Shown here one piece after another: positions 1 through 7,507 of a stretch of 38,200 nt of DNA. The translations under genes were made by a program, and so were the position numbers. Position 1 is the stretch's first letter. Every line of letters starts with the position of its first letter. The notes beneath the pieces were generated by a model. It worked only from the letters and a program-made list of their open reading frames with translations. It had not been told where the DNA came from and did not search any database. The DNA comes from Sporomusa acidovorans (GTDB taxonomy: Bacteria; Bacillota; Negativicutes; Sporomusales; Sporomusaceae): positions 1-38,200 of the forward strand of contig NZ_FNAM01000050.1 of the NCBI RefSeq assembly GCF_900101845.1. Direction: 5' to 3'.

Positions 1-1
1 T

Positions 2-187
2 CAAGGACTTGGCAAACTAGCAGTTCGTGGTAAGCATAAGGTCAGCGCTGTAGTTGGTCTCAAAATAATCGGGCATAATTTCCAGCAATTCATTACCTAT
101 CTAGCCAGAAAAACCAAGGAAACAATCAAGCAGGTAGCTACGTCATTTCCTACAACACCACCTCAAGGGGTTAGTCTGTCCTTTTAA
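2..187 (+). pseudogene. 3' end of a probable DDE-type transposase (cut by window edge)
   Basis: An open frame runs from the window edge to a TAA at 185-187 and gives 61 residues. They include the basic stretch LGKLAVRGKHKVSAVV followed by a hydrophobic helix and a Lys-rich tail. This resembles the C-terminal helix that follows the last acidic residue in several IS transposase families. I cannot name the IS family, and no inverted repeat is evident after the stop. It may be the intact end of a gene that begins outside the window. The nearby XRE gene and REP-like remnant support an accessory setting. Confidence 0.4.
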
Positions 188-406
188 CAGACGAGTAATA
201 ATTAGATCATTAATTTTAGGGGTAAGTAGCTTGGAGATGCAGCGACATATATACGTAATAGGAAAAGATGTGGCTGTAGCCGATTTAAAATTTACAGCAA
301 CAGTGATAACAAGGTCATAAATTAACTTTTCGCAGTACAATCATATCATTATATTTGAAATTTTAATCAATAATCCACGAATATAATAAATTATGAGGTG
401 AACCAT

Positions 407-673
407 GTGCAGGAAAACTTTTTAGAAAAATACCGGAAAATTGGCAGACGAATTGCTTTCTATCGTAATAAACGCGGTCTATCGCAAGAAGCACTCGGCG
501 AAAAGATCAACTATAGCAAAAGCTATATAAGCAAAATTGAGGCTTCAAATTCAGATGTTACCTATTCATTAGATATCTTATTCGCAATAGCTGCCGGCTT
601 ACAGCTTGATCCAGTAATATTTCTTTTACCGATTAATGAGGAGAATTTTGATAAATATAGGACGGATAAATAA
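407..673 (+). CDS. Small XRE-family (Cro/CI-type) helix-turn-helix regulator
   Basis: This 88-residue protein is almost entirely one HTH_3 domain. It has the IGRRIAFYRNKRGLSQEAL helix 1-2 region, the recognition helix YSKSYISKIE and a hydrophobic C-terminal helix IAAGLQLDP. The family binds DNA as dimers and usually controls its own gene or neighbouring mobile genes. A GTG exists at 398, but GAGGTG at 395-400 is better read as the ribosome binding site for the GTG at 407. A TATAAT-like -10 lies at about 383-388. No partner gene adjoins it, so the target is unknown. Confidence 0.85.
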   Translation: MQENFLEKYRKIGRRIAFYRNKRGLSQEALGEKINYSKSYISKIEASNSDVTYSLDILFAIAAGLQLDPVIFLLPINEENFDKYRTDK

Positions 674-963
674 AATGACAAGAGTGTAAAATTAAGTGTG
701 TAAATTCGAAAGAACTTATGCGCTTATTTTTTTGTGAGTCAGGTGGCGTTTCTCCAACCAACACTTAAATTTGGACGAATAACGGTGAAGGCCGCCACCA
801 ATTAGGTTAAACAAACAGACGCGCCTGCGAATACCTAATTTCGCAAATAACAAAACCCAGGCTTGACAGAATTTTCCGTCTTGCTGGGTTTTTCTTTTAC
901 CATTCAGGCGCAAGTAGGAGCAAGCAGGGGAGAAGCAAGTAGGGACGGTTCTAGAAGCAAGTA
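674..963. other. Gene-poor stretch with terminator-like hairpin and tandem 22-bp repeat
   Basis: No convincing protein is seen on either strand. Contents are an inverted pair GGTGGCG (742-748) and CGCCACC (793-799), a terminator-like hairpin at 852-893, and a 22-bp unit repeated in tandem at 931-952 and 953-974 that carries GGGACGGTTCT. The open frame on the minus strand here lacks family features and a plausible ribosome binding site. Confidence 0.5.
852..893 (+). terminator. Terminator-like hairpin after the XRE gene
   Basis: The arms AAAACCCAG (852-860) and CTGGGTTTT (884-892) are complementary and are followed by a T-rich run. The loop is long (23 nt), so it would be a weak terminator. 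It lies about 180 nt after the XRE stop codon. Confidence 0.45.
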
Positions 964-974
964 GGGACGGTTCT
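931..974. repeat. Tandem 22-bp repeat carrying GGGACGGTTCT
   Basis: Two perfect adjacent copies begin AGAAGCAAGTAGGGACGG and end TTCT. A diverged partial copy (GCAAGTAGGAGCAAGCAGGG) sits just before them. The GGGACGGTTCT core recurs inverted at 1347-1357 and direct at 35567-35577, as expected of the REP sequences associated with Y1/IS200-like TnpA_REP transposases. Confidence 0.8.
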
Positions 975-1357
975 AAACTTGCTATCACTATTTTTGAGTA
1001 TACGACTTACCTTAAATTCACTGATTTCCCCAAAAGCTGGCCAATCTGTTTTAACGCAATCGACGAATTTTTTCTTATCTCTTTGATAACCGCATTCCTT
1101 TGTCCTATATTTTCGACAAGTTCTTCAAAAGTAACCATTCTTCGGCTTGGGTTATATTAAAAATATTTTTACCGTGTCGCCTATTTCCTGTAAGTATGTC
1201 ATCTTCTACGTCCATGATTATTAAGTCAAGCTCTTCTTCCGCAACGTAATCCATATATTTTCTTACAGTAGAATGTCTCGATTTCGAAAGAATACTTAAA
1301 ATTCTACTACTGTCTATTTCCTTAATGCCAATCAATAGGCAAGTCAAGAACCGTCCC
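964..1357 (-). mobile_element. Decayed REP-associated IS200-like transposase element
   Basis: Inverted 11-bp motifs bound this element: GGGACGGTTCT (964-974) and AGAACCGTCCC (1347-1357). The minus strand between them encodes the C-terminal part of a TnpA_REP-like protein. It starts in one frame (IDSSRILSILSKSRHSTVRK, then an acidic stretch) and continues after a +1/-1 shift near 1120 as EELVENIGQRNAVIKEIRK followed by the HTH-like end ALKQIGQLLG. The catalytic Y1 domain (HUH and Tyr) is absent, so this is an internally deleted, non-autonomous remnant. The same C-terminal segment recurs at 35600-35703. Confidence 0.7.
1014..1347 (-). pseudogene. Truncated, frameshifted TnpA_REP transposase C-terminus
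   Basis: The upstream frame (1105-1347) encodes about 80 residues that resemble the region after the Y1 domain in REP-associated tyrosine transposases (a helix of the form RKYMDYVAEEELD). The downstream frame (about 1014-1133) gives the conserved C-terminal helix-turn-helix, with KEIRKNSSIALKQIGQLLG. A single frameshift separates them, and the N-terminal catalytic half is missing. The assignment rests on motif resemblance plus the REP-like flanks. Confidence 0.6.
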
Positions 1358-1369
1358 TATTTGTCCCCT

Positions 1370-1406
1370 AAACCAACCGACAAGGCTATTCCTTGCCGGT
1401 TGGTTT
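1370..1406 (-). terminator. Strong hairpin downstream of the GntP/PPC remnants
   Basis: The arms AAACCAACCG-ACAAGG and CCTTG-CCGGTTGGTTT surround a 5-nt loop (CTATT). The stem ends in A/T pairs, so the transcript would end in U residues. It lies 39 nt beyond the stop of the PPC remnant on the minus strand and was probably the terminator of the original operon. Confidence 0.75.
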
Positions 1407-1444
1407 ATGCATAGGTTGAATGCATTCACATCTTGTGTTCGCTT

Positions 1445-1633
1445 TCAGTTGCTAAATTCAAACAGATTGAGACCAATTTCTTTACTGAATTTTCTGCCCA
1501 CCCGGCCATTGATCACATCCAACACTAATTCGCAAGTCGCGCCCACCCAGGCGGCGTTCAAATGGCCACCAAAAGCCTGATACGTATGATCTGTCAGCAT
1601 AATATGAAAATGGGCATACGCTTCACCCTGCAT
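1445..1633 (-). pseudogene. C-terminal fragment of a PPC (DUF296) domain protein
   Basis: The 62 residues match the second half of the PPC/DUF296 fold. HFHIMLTDHTYQAFGGHL is the conserved metal-binding His and GGHL region, followed by a strand resembling ELVLDVING. The N-terminal half is gone, and the apparent ATG is an internal Met exposed by a deletion that joined this gene to the gntP remnant. The reading frame is intact to its stop, but no ribosome binding site precedes it. The function of bacterial single-domain PPC proteins is poorly known. This copy is presumably dead. Confidence 0.7.
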
Positions 1634-2691
1634 TTGATAGCAACGGTTGCCGAACCTACCGCAATTCTTAAAGTAGCAGCGATTATCCAGGCAAGAACAA
1701 TAGGAGAAATATTGAGGCCCGCTGTCATTGCGGTAATCGCCTTGCCAACCCCGGCATCGACGATAACTTGTTTAAAAGCACCGCCGGCCGCAATAACCAA
1801 AATGATCATGGCAATAGATTTCACAGAAACACCCATACTGGCAACGACTTCTTCTAATTTTTTACCACGGTTAGTCCCAAGCGTAACCATACTGACAAGA
1901 ACGCTGAGCAGTAACGCAATCGGTGCATCGCCAAAGAAATGAAGATAAACCAATATGGGATCTTTTTTAGACAGTGTAAGATCGCCCAAAGTACTAATAG
2001 CCATTAATAGGATAGGAATCAAAGCAGAGAAAATGCTAACTCCAAATCCCGGCATTTCTTCCTCTTTAAAGACCTTAGTTGTTACCAGACCGGCAGGAAT
2101 CGAAGCTTTGGCCGATAACACAAAGTTTGTTCTTGAATAAAAAATCCCCACAATCACTGCTGCCGGAATGGCAATAAGAAGCCCTAATAACAAGGTATGT
2201 CCCATGCTGGCGCCAAAAATGGTACTTACTGCTGCCGGCCCGGGATGGGGAGGTAAAAAGCTATGCGTTGTAGATAACCCAATAACGGCAGGTAAACCAA
2301 CATACATGAGCGGCAAACCGGTTTCAGCAACAATCGTATAGATAATCGGAATTAAAACAATAAAGCCTGCTTCGAAAAACATGGTAATGCCAACAATAAT
2401 GGAAGTAACAATCATGGCCCACTGAACATTCTTTTTCCCGAACATGTTAATAAAGGTAGTTGCTATCCGCTGGGCAGCTCCGGAATCCGCCAGCAGCTTG
2501 CCCAGCATAGCACCAAAGGCAAGAATAAGAATTAAACTGTTTAATTGACCGCCTATACCTTTATAGATCGAAGCAGTAACACTGCCTAAAGGCATCCCCT
2601 CCAGTAATCCGACAATCAACGATACGAGAATGAGTTTATTTCGTATACCCGGTAAATACGCATCATCTGTCGCAACACTTGCATCAAACAT
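1594..2691 (-). pseudogene. GntP-family gluconate/organic-acid permease lacking both ends
   Basis: The core is unmistakably GntP: LVSLIVGLLEGMPLG, FGAMLGKLLADSGAAQRIAT, FFEAGFIVLIPI and FLPPHPGPAAVSTIFGA. Full-length family members have about 440-450 residues, a hydrophobic N-terminal helix, and a tail following GSATVA. Here homology starts after an unrelated segment (MFDASVATDDAYLPG) and stops at GSATVAIK, where the frame runs into the PPC remnant and reads 12 foreign residues. The open frame can be extended to 2757, overlapping the permease, but an ATG at 2691 is the better start if it is made at all. Loss of both ends predicts a nonfunctional transporter. Confidence 0.8.
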
Positions 2692-2707
2692 TGCAGTCAC
2701 AATAATC

Positions 2708-4081
2708 TTATGCCAGCCATTGCCCCCAGAAATAAGCAAAACAGATACCCATAGCAAAATAGATCAGACTATATCGCCAGTTCCAAGTAAGGGACACATC
2801 ACTTGCTTTTGCGCCAACAAATTTTCCTATAGTCATAATTACACCGGCAAAAGGTGAGACCATATAAGAAATGCTTCCCCCCAATGCCAGACATAAAGCA
2901 ACCGTTATCGACGAAAAAGGTAAATTGAGTACGGTAAGAATCTTACCAAACATTACGATTGTGATGAAAGGATGAATAGCCAGCACAGCTGCGGCTACCA
3001 CCAGCAGCGGAATGGCAATAATAGCGAAGGCCCCCAACCAGCTTGCGAAACACTGCAATTCAACCTGGATACCCCCCAATATTCCTGATTGCTCCAGAGC
3101 TGTGGAAAAAATCCCCATAGCGACAAAAAACGGAGCTAAATCACCTGCTTTTATAACGCTGCTTCGCCAATAATCCCTGATCGCTGTTTTTAATACCGGC
3201 TGGTGAAAAAACAGGGATAACCAAGATAACCCGATGATAAGCCCGGCGAGAAGAATGCGGTTGGAAGAATTGCCAACATGCAGTTTATCCAAAATCAAAG
3301 TGATCAGAATGAGCCCCAGGACAACCCAAATAATATGGTCTGCCTTACCCCGTTCCGCTGCCGCATCATTTGTCGTGGCCTGGGCAGCTGAAGCAAACTG
3401 GCTTTTTTGTACAGTTTCAAAGGATTTTCTTTCTAACAGATAAGCTAGCAATATCCCTAGCAAACTGAGTATTACACCAGGCACAAAAACCGCAGACCAA
3501 GCTACCCCTGTCGCCTGTACCACTAGAAAAAGATTGATGGCTCCCGGAGCCCATAACGAGGCAAGTGCATAGCCGCGGGAAGTAGCGGTCGCCAGGAATC
3601 TTTCATACTCCTGAACCCGCCCTTTTAAGGTTTTCTCCATCAAAGCTATCACAACCGGAATGGCTCCAAACATTAAAAAGCTGGTAAAAACATGTGTTGC
3701 CGCTGTTGTGAATAAAAAAAGTCCATCCTCACTTTTGCAAAACCGATTCAGCCAGTAGCGGATAGCGCTGTTATATTGACCCACTTGGATTGGTATAGAA
3801 AAGATCTGCATCATAACAAGGATGGCAATGACATTTGTCAGGGTACCGGCGGCCATTAGCCAAATAGATAATGGTTCATGAAAATAAAGCAGCATCGCCG
3901 AACCACTTATCAGAAAGGTCAGTGTTGCCTTTCTATAGCTTTTCCCCATTATTGCCAGGCCGCTTATTAAAACAATAATGGCACAGATTCCGGTAACCAT
4001 TGTTAAATTTACGCTGACAAACGGGTTAACTATATGAAGCCATACTAAAAACCAAACAGCAGTCTTAAAAATCAGAGTCAT
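2708..4081 (-). CDS. Polytopic permease of unknown substrate (ion-transporter-like)
   Basis: This 457-residue protein is strongly hydrophobic, with about 11-12 predicted membrane segments and a central hydrophilic loop of about 30 residues (around 225-255) between two halves. That arrangement is typical of ion-transporter-superfamily and dicarboxylate/anion carriers. The second half contains the Gly/Ser-rich segment LALGGSISYMVSPFAG, which may be a substrate loop. I do not recognise a named family, so the substrate is unknown. The gene lies directly downstream of a sigma54-type promoter and next to a PrpR_N activator gene, so it is probably the inducible target. Its ribosome binding site is weak (GTGGATG), and its 3' end overlaps the extended frame of the GntP remnant. 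Confidence 0.8.
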   Translation of the reverse strand: MTLIFKTAVWFLVWLHIVNPFVSVNLTMVTGICAIIVLISGLAIMGKSYRKATLTFLISGSAMLLYFHEPLSIWLMAAGTLTNVIAILVMMQIFSIPIQVGQYNSAIRYWLNRFCKSEDGLFLFTTAATHVFTSFLMFGAIPVVIALMEKTLKGRVQEYERFLATATSRGYALASLWAPGAINLFLVVQATGVAWSAVFVPGVILSLLGILLAYLLERKSFETVQKSQFASAAQATTNDAAAERGKADHIIWVVLGLILITLILDKLHVGNSSNRILLAGLIIGLSWLSLFFHQPVLKTAIRDYWRSSVIKAGDLAPFFVAMGIFSTALEQSGILGGIQVELQCFASWLGAFAIIAIPLLVVAAAVLAIHPFITIVMFGKILTVLNLPFSSITVALCLALGGSISYMVSPFAGVIMTIGKFVGAKASDVSLTWNWRYSLIYFAMGICFAYFWGQWLA

Positions 4082-4294
4082 ACGTGATCATCCACTTTCG
4101 TTATCTAAAAAAAATTCCGAATCACTAGTTACAAGCCACCTCTCCGTTCCAGCCAATTAATTACAAAACTGCGCCACACCACCAGCTATGCGTCACACTA
4201 ATTATCCGGACGGCTAAGTGAATATTGCATTCGCCCCTTTCGTTATGATCGAACAACTCAGATTTCCGGTTTTGTATGCATACAACTCTTATTA

Positions 4295-4312
4295 TTGCAA
4301 CAAACATGCCAA
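4295..4312 (-). promoter_or_regulatory. Sigma54 (-24/-12) promoter for the permease gene
   Basis: The minus strand reads TTGGCATGTTTGTTGCAA. It contains GG and GC separated by exactly 10 nt and matches the RpoN consensus TGGCAYR-N4-TTGCW. Transcription would start near 4283 and give a leader of about 200 nt before the permease ATG at 4081. The adjacent gene encodes an AAA+ sigma54 activator, which supports the call. Confidence 0.8.
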
Positions 4313-4339
4313 TTGCGAAAATCATGTATTTTCGCAATT
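4311..4339. promoter_or_regulatory. Palindromic operator (12-bp arms) next to the sigma54 promoter
   Basis: AATTGCGAAAAT (4311-4322) and ATTTTCGCAATT (4328-4339) form a perfect inverted repeat with a 5-nt centre. It begins where the -24 element ends. It is the best candidate for the enhancer-like site of the neighbouring PrpR_N activator, although such sites usually lie 80-150 bp upstream of the start site. Confidence 0.65.
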
Positions 4340-4342
4340 ATT

Positions 4343-4374
4343 GAATAAAAAAGCCTGCAACATAAGTTGCAGGC
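4343..4374 (-). terminator. Intrinsic terminator after the sigma54 activator gene
   Basis: The minus strand reads GCCTGCAAC-TTAT-GTTGCAGGC followed by TTTTTTATT, a textbook rho-independent terminator 26 nt after the activator stop. A second, weaker hairpin (AACCTGC / GCAGGTT) overlaps the stop codon itself. Confidence 0.9.
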
Positions 4375-4399
4375 TGCAATATTTATTGCAAAACCTGCA

Positions 4400-6325
4400 C
4401 TACACGTTGCAGGTTTTTTGTAATTGAATATTATAAGATTTTAGTTTCCGATATAGTGTGCTACGATTAATCCCGAGCCGTTTGGAAGCTTCTTTTTGAT
4501 TATAATTTGTCTCTTTTAAAATGCGTAAAATCGTTGTTTTTTCTAAACATTCCTCTTCTTCTGCGGCCGGCGGAAAAGTTTTTTGTGTTTGGGGGGCAAG
4601 CGAAATATCCAACATTGTTTCCATAAAATCAGCCGTAATAACTTTCTCCTTAGAGACAATCACAATCCTTTCCATTACATTCAAAAGTTCCCGGATATTT
4701 CCCCGCCATTCATAACCGTTAATCAGTTCTTTGGCGCCTGCCGATAGCGCTGCTTCCCGCTGAAATTTTTTATTAAATACACTGATAAAATGTTCAGCCA
4801 GAATGCCGGCGTCGCCGCTTCGCTCTTTAAGCGAAGGCAACGGCAGAGGAAGAACATTGATCCGATAATAAAGATCTTCCCTAAAATCCCCGCGGGCAAC
4901 TAACTGAGCAAGCAGCTTGTTGGTTGCGGCAATAATTCTGACATCGACCGGCAAGTACTTATCATCGCCCAACCGCATAATCCGTTTTTCCTGAATCACG
5001 CGCAATAGAGACGTTTGCGCCAGCTTGTTCATTTCCCCAATTTCATCAAGGAATATGGTGCCACCATGCGCCAATTCAAAAAAACCAACTTTTCCTTTTT
5101 TATTGGCGCCGGTAAACGCGCCTTCTACATACCCAAACAATTCACTTTCTAAGATAGTTGCTGGAATGGCGCCGCAATTTACGGCAACAAACGGACGGTT
5201 TTGCCGTTGACTGGCATTGTGAATGCTTTGGGCAGATAGTTCCTTGCCTGTTCCCGATGCTCCCTGAATTAAAACAGTGGCATCAATATGCGCATAGTCT
5301 TCTGCCATTTGCTTCACTTTAGCAATTTGCGACGAAATGCCAATAATGTCATTAAAATGATACTGCGCCAGCAGGCCTTTGGTATAAATTTTTTTGCGAA
5401 TCGTAGCTTCCATCTCAACAATTTGTCCGATATCTTCCAGTGTAATCATAGCGCCGATAATACTGCCGTCAATATCAATTGGAATAATGTTGGCCATAAA
5501 TTTTCGGCCTTGAAATTGAACAAATTCACCCCGGCAGACTTTCCCCTCCTGCAAACAGGCATCCAAGGGGATCTCGGGATAAATTGTTACCAAGTTTTTC
5601 CCCTTAACCTGGCTTAAGGGGAATCCTACAAAACTTTCTGCCGCCGCATTCATAAATTCAATCCGTTTATGCCGGTCAATACTAAAAATCCCCTGCACCG
5701 AATAATCGATCATGGCGCGAAACTTACGCATTCGCTCTTTTTCCAACTGACGGGCAAAAGATACCCGTTCAGCCTGTAAAAAGGCGGTCCGCAGTGACTC
5801 TTCGCCTGATGTCAGCAGGATTGTCTTGAGTCCTTGTTTGGCGGCAATTTTTGTTGTACGAATCCCACCAATCAGAATATCCGGCTGATCATTGAGGACG
5901 CTTTGTATAGTCGGAGATATCTCCTTTTCCGATTTTAATAAATAGACCTTAAGCTGAAAATCCATAACCTTGGCGAAAACCTCAATACTGCGGATCATGT
6001 TCTGGAAGGCCATAATGGCAACTTTAGGATTTTCTCTCTTAGTAATTGCTTTAGCAGCCAGTAATGCTTCTGCCAGATCTTGAAAAGTAATCGGAATTTC
6101 CACGACAGGTACCTTAATTCCGGCTTTGGTAATCAATTCGGCAGTACCGCCGCGAGTAACGATTACATCGGCCCCCTCCCGTTCAACCTGTCTGGCAATA
6201 GCTATTCCCTGCGCTATGTCACCCGAAAAACATTCAAATTTGTTGGTTAGGCCTAAATCTTCGATAATCTTCTGTCCAGAGTCAAATATCTCCTGATAAG
6301 GTGCAATAAAAACGTTCTTTTTCAT
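4400..6325 (-). CDS. Sigma54-dependent activator with PrpR_N, PAS, AAA+ and Fis-type HTH domains
   Basis: This 641-residue protein is built like propionate-catabolism activators. A PrpR_N sensor domain (about 5-190, with the VTRGGTAELI motif) is followed by PAS (about 205-300) and an AAA+ module (about 325-550). The AAA+ module has Walker A GASGTGKE at 355-362, the sigma54-contacting GAFTGA at 402-407 and Walker B FLDE at 425-428. The Fis-type HTH is at about 605-632. In this family an effector bound by PrpR_N or PAS releases the ATPase to remodel RNA polymerase-sigma54. The adjacent sigma54 promoter and palindrome point to the permease gene as target, with the now broken gntP/PPC genes as likely former targets. 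The ligand is unknown. Confidence 0.93.
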   Translation of the reverse strand: MKKNVFIAPYQEIFDSGQKIIEDLGLTNKFECFSGDIAQGIAIARQVEREGADVIVTRGGTAELITKAGIKVPVVEIPITFQDLAEALLAAKAITKRENPKVAIMAFQNMIRSIEVFAKVMDFQLKVYLLKSEKEISPTIQSVLNDQPDILIGGIRTTKIAAKQGLKTILLTSGEESLRTAFLQAERVSFARQLEKERMRKFRAMIDYSVQGIFSIDRHKRIEFMNAAAESFVGFPLSQVKGKNLVTIYPEIPLDACLQEGKVCRGEFVQFQGRKFMANIIPIDIDGSIIGAMITLEDIGQIVEMEATIRKKIYTKGLLAQYHFNDIIGISSQIAKVKQMAEDYAHIDATVLIQGASGTGKELSAQSIHNASQRQNRPFVAVNCGAIPATILESELFGYVEGAFTGANKKGKVGFFELAHGGTIFLDEIGEMNKLAQTSLLRVIQEKRIMRLGDDKYLPVDVRIIAATNKLLAQLVARGDFREDLYYRINVLPLPLPSLKERSGDAGILAEHFISVFNKKFQREAALSAGAKELINGYEWRGNIRELLNVMERIVIVSKEKVITADFMETMLDISLAPQTQKTFPPAAEEEECLEKTTILRILKETNYNQKEASKRLGINRSTLYRKLKSYNIQLQKTCNV

Positions 6326-6362
6326 TTAACCACCTTTTTAAAAATTCCCATTTTTATGTTAT

Positions 6363-6390
6363 ATTATAAAACATCTCGCTCGGCAAACAA
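6363..6390 (-). promoter_or_regulatory. Sigma70-type promoter of the sigma54 activator gene
   Basis: On the minus strand TTGTTT (-35, 6385-6390) and TATAAT (-10, 6363-6368) are separated by 16 nt. The ATG follows about 40 nt downstream, and AAGGTGG serves as ribosome binding site. Confidence 0.6.
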
Positions 6391-6413
6391 AATATTAAAA
6401 GAGAATTTCAACA

Positions 6414-6461
6414 AAAAGCTGAAGGAGGAAGACCGGAAAACCAGCCTGCATCCTTCAGCTT
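6414..6461 (-). terminator. Terminator at the end of the pdu operon
   Basis: AAAAAGCTGAAGGA and TCCTTCAGCTTTTTT form a 14-bp stem around a 20-odd-nt loop and carry T-runs on both strands, so the structure could work in both directions. It lies immediately after the stop of the zinc-ribbon gene. Confidence 0.85.
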
Positions 6462-6463
6462 TT

Positions 6464-6646
6464 TTACCACCTCTGTAAATCCTTTTGCGCAGGTGAAACT
6501 GCCTGGCAAGCATATGGATTGCAATGATAGCCACACTTGGGGCATTTTTCATGTGTCGAATCAGCCGCTGTCCAGAGATAGCCGCACGCCGTACACTTAA
6601 AACCCGAAGTAGGTTTTTTCGATTTATTTACATGATATAAACTCAT
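6464..6646 (-). CDS. Small zinc-ribbon protein at the end of the pdu operon
   Basis: The 60-residue protein has two Cys pairs, CTACG and CPKCG, spaced as in a rubredoxin-like or zinc-ribbon fold. A third Cys (NPYACQ) lies near the C-terminus and the N-terminus is basic. The spacing suits structural zinc or a rubredoxin-type iron site. It follows the membrane-protein gene by 61 nt with no terminator between and precedes the strong terminator, so it probably shares the pdu transcript. A GGAG sits about 14 nt before the ATG, slightly far. No known role in microcompartments is claimed. Confidence 0.75.
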   Translation of the reverse strand: MSLYHVNKSKKPTSGFKCTACGYLWTAADSTHEKCPKCGYHCNPYACQAVSPAQKDLQRW

Positions 6647-6707
6647 ACCAGACAGTTTCGCTCCTTCTCTTAATAGAATCCCGAAGCCTAGTTTGCAAGG
6701 TCAATCT

Positions 6708-7478
6708 CTACTTAAAGAATAGCAGGACAATAGTCGTAAGTAAGGCAATTGTCAGCGCTGGCGGGTCCACATGCGTATTGCCGCTATTCATCGTTTTGCC
6801 GAAGAAATCGCCAATGAGCGCACCTAGAATTCCAAATAAGCCCCCTGTCCAGACGTTTCCTGCTGCCGCTGCGGCAAGCGCGGCCGGCAATGCCAGATGA
6901 TGCGTTACCGGACCAACCCCCATAAACTGAAGAAACAGTAAAGATGTAGCGGCTACTCCGAAAGGCAATACAACGTTTTTGGTAACAATCGCAGCATAAC
7001 CGGAAATTAGGCCGACGCCCAGCCCTAAGCTGATTAATAAGAGAGCTGTTTTTCCGTCCGGTATAGAATATCCACCCAATAGTTTTCTATTGCCAAATAC
7101 TACTCTAGCAACTATACCGGACAGAGCAACGGTTAACGCTACAGTATCTGTCGGCGTAGCCATGCTGGCAAGCCATTTTTGCACTAATAATCCTGCTGCC
7201 CCAAATAGCCCACCCACTAACAAGGTTACGCCATCGTTTATTTTTACTAACGGCGCTAATATATTATTTCCCGCGTCCAAACCGCGCTTAGCGGCAAAGG
7301 CTGTAGCGGCTACGCCGCCCGCGAAGGCTATGTGCGGGCCAAAATATGGGCCAAAGGCCATATCCGGCATATTAGCTAATACAAGAATACCTGCCATGAT
7401 AAAGGCAGGCAGCGCTCCCAGGGCCGCCCCTAATACTCCTCCGCCAAAGGCAGCTGCTAACTCAACCGCAGAATACAT
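6708..7478 (-). CDS. Unknown polytopic membrane protein in the pdu operon
   Basis: The 256-residue protein is Gly/Ala-rich with about 7-8 predicted membrane segments. It includes repeated GGxxGAxLG-type helix-packing motifs (GGGVLGAALGALPAF, GGLFGILGALIGDFFG) and loops such as FGPYFGPH. It starts with a strong GGAGG site 30 nt after pduT, so it is co-transcribed with the microcompartment genes. I do not recognise the family. It is not an aquaporin-like PduF, because the NPA motifs are absent. Possible roles are uptake of the diol, export of propanol or propionate, or handling of corrinoid. The first is favoured only because the locus lacks pduF. Confidence 0.75.
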   Translation of the reverse strand: MYSAVELAAAFGGGVLGAALGALPAFIMAGILVLANMPDMAFGPYFGPHIAFAGGVAATAFAAKRGLDAGNNILAPLVKINDGVTLLVGGLFGAAGLLVQKWLASMATPTDTVALTVALSGIVARVVFGNRKLLGGYSIPDGKTALLLISLGLGVGLISGYAAIVTKNVVLPFGVAATSLLFLQFMGVGPVTHHLALPAALAAAAAGNVWTGGLFGILGALIGDFFGKTMNSGNTHVDPPALTIALLTTIVLLFFK

Positions 7479-7507
7479 ATTTTTTCCTCCTTTTTCCGGT
7501 TATGTAA

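Noticed and set aside
716..988. 90-residue minus-strand frame
   Set aside because: It spans the tandem REP repeat and the hairpin, has no recognisable domain or ribosome binding site, and its start lies within repeat sequence.
1562..1942. Long plus-strand frame opposite the gntP remnant
   Set aside because: It is antisense to a clear GntP coding segment, has a composition typical of shadow frames, and lacks a ribosome binding site.
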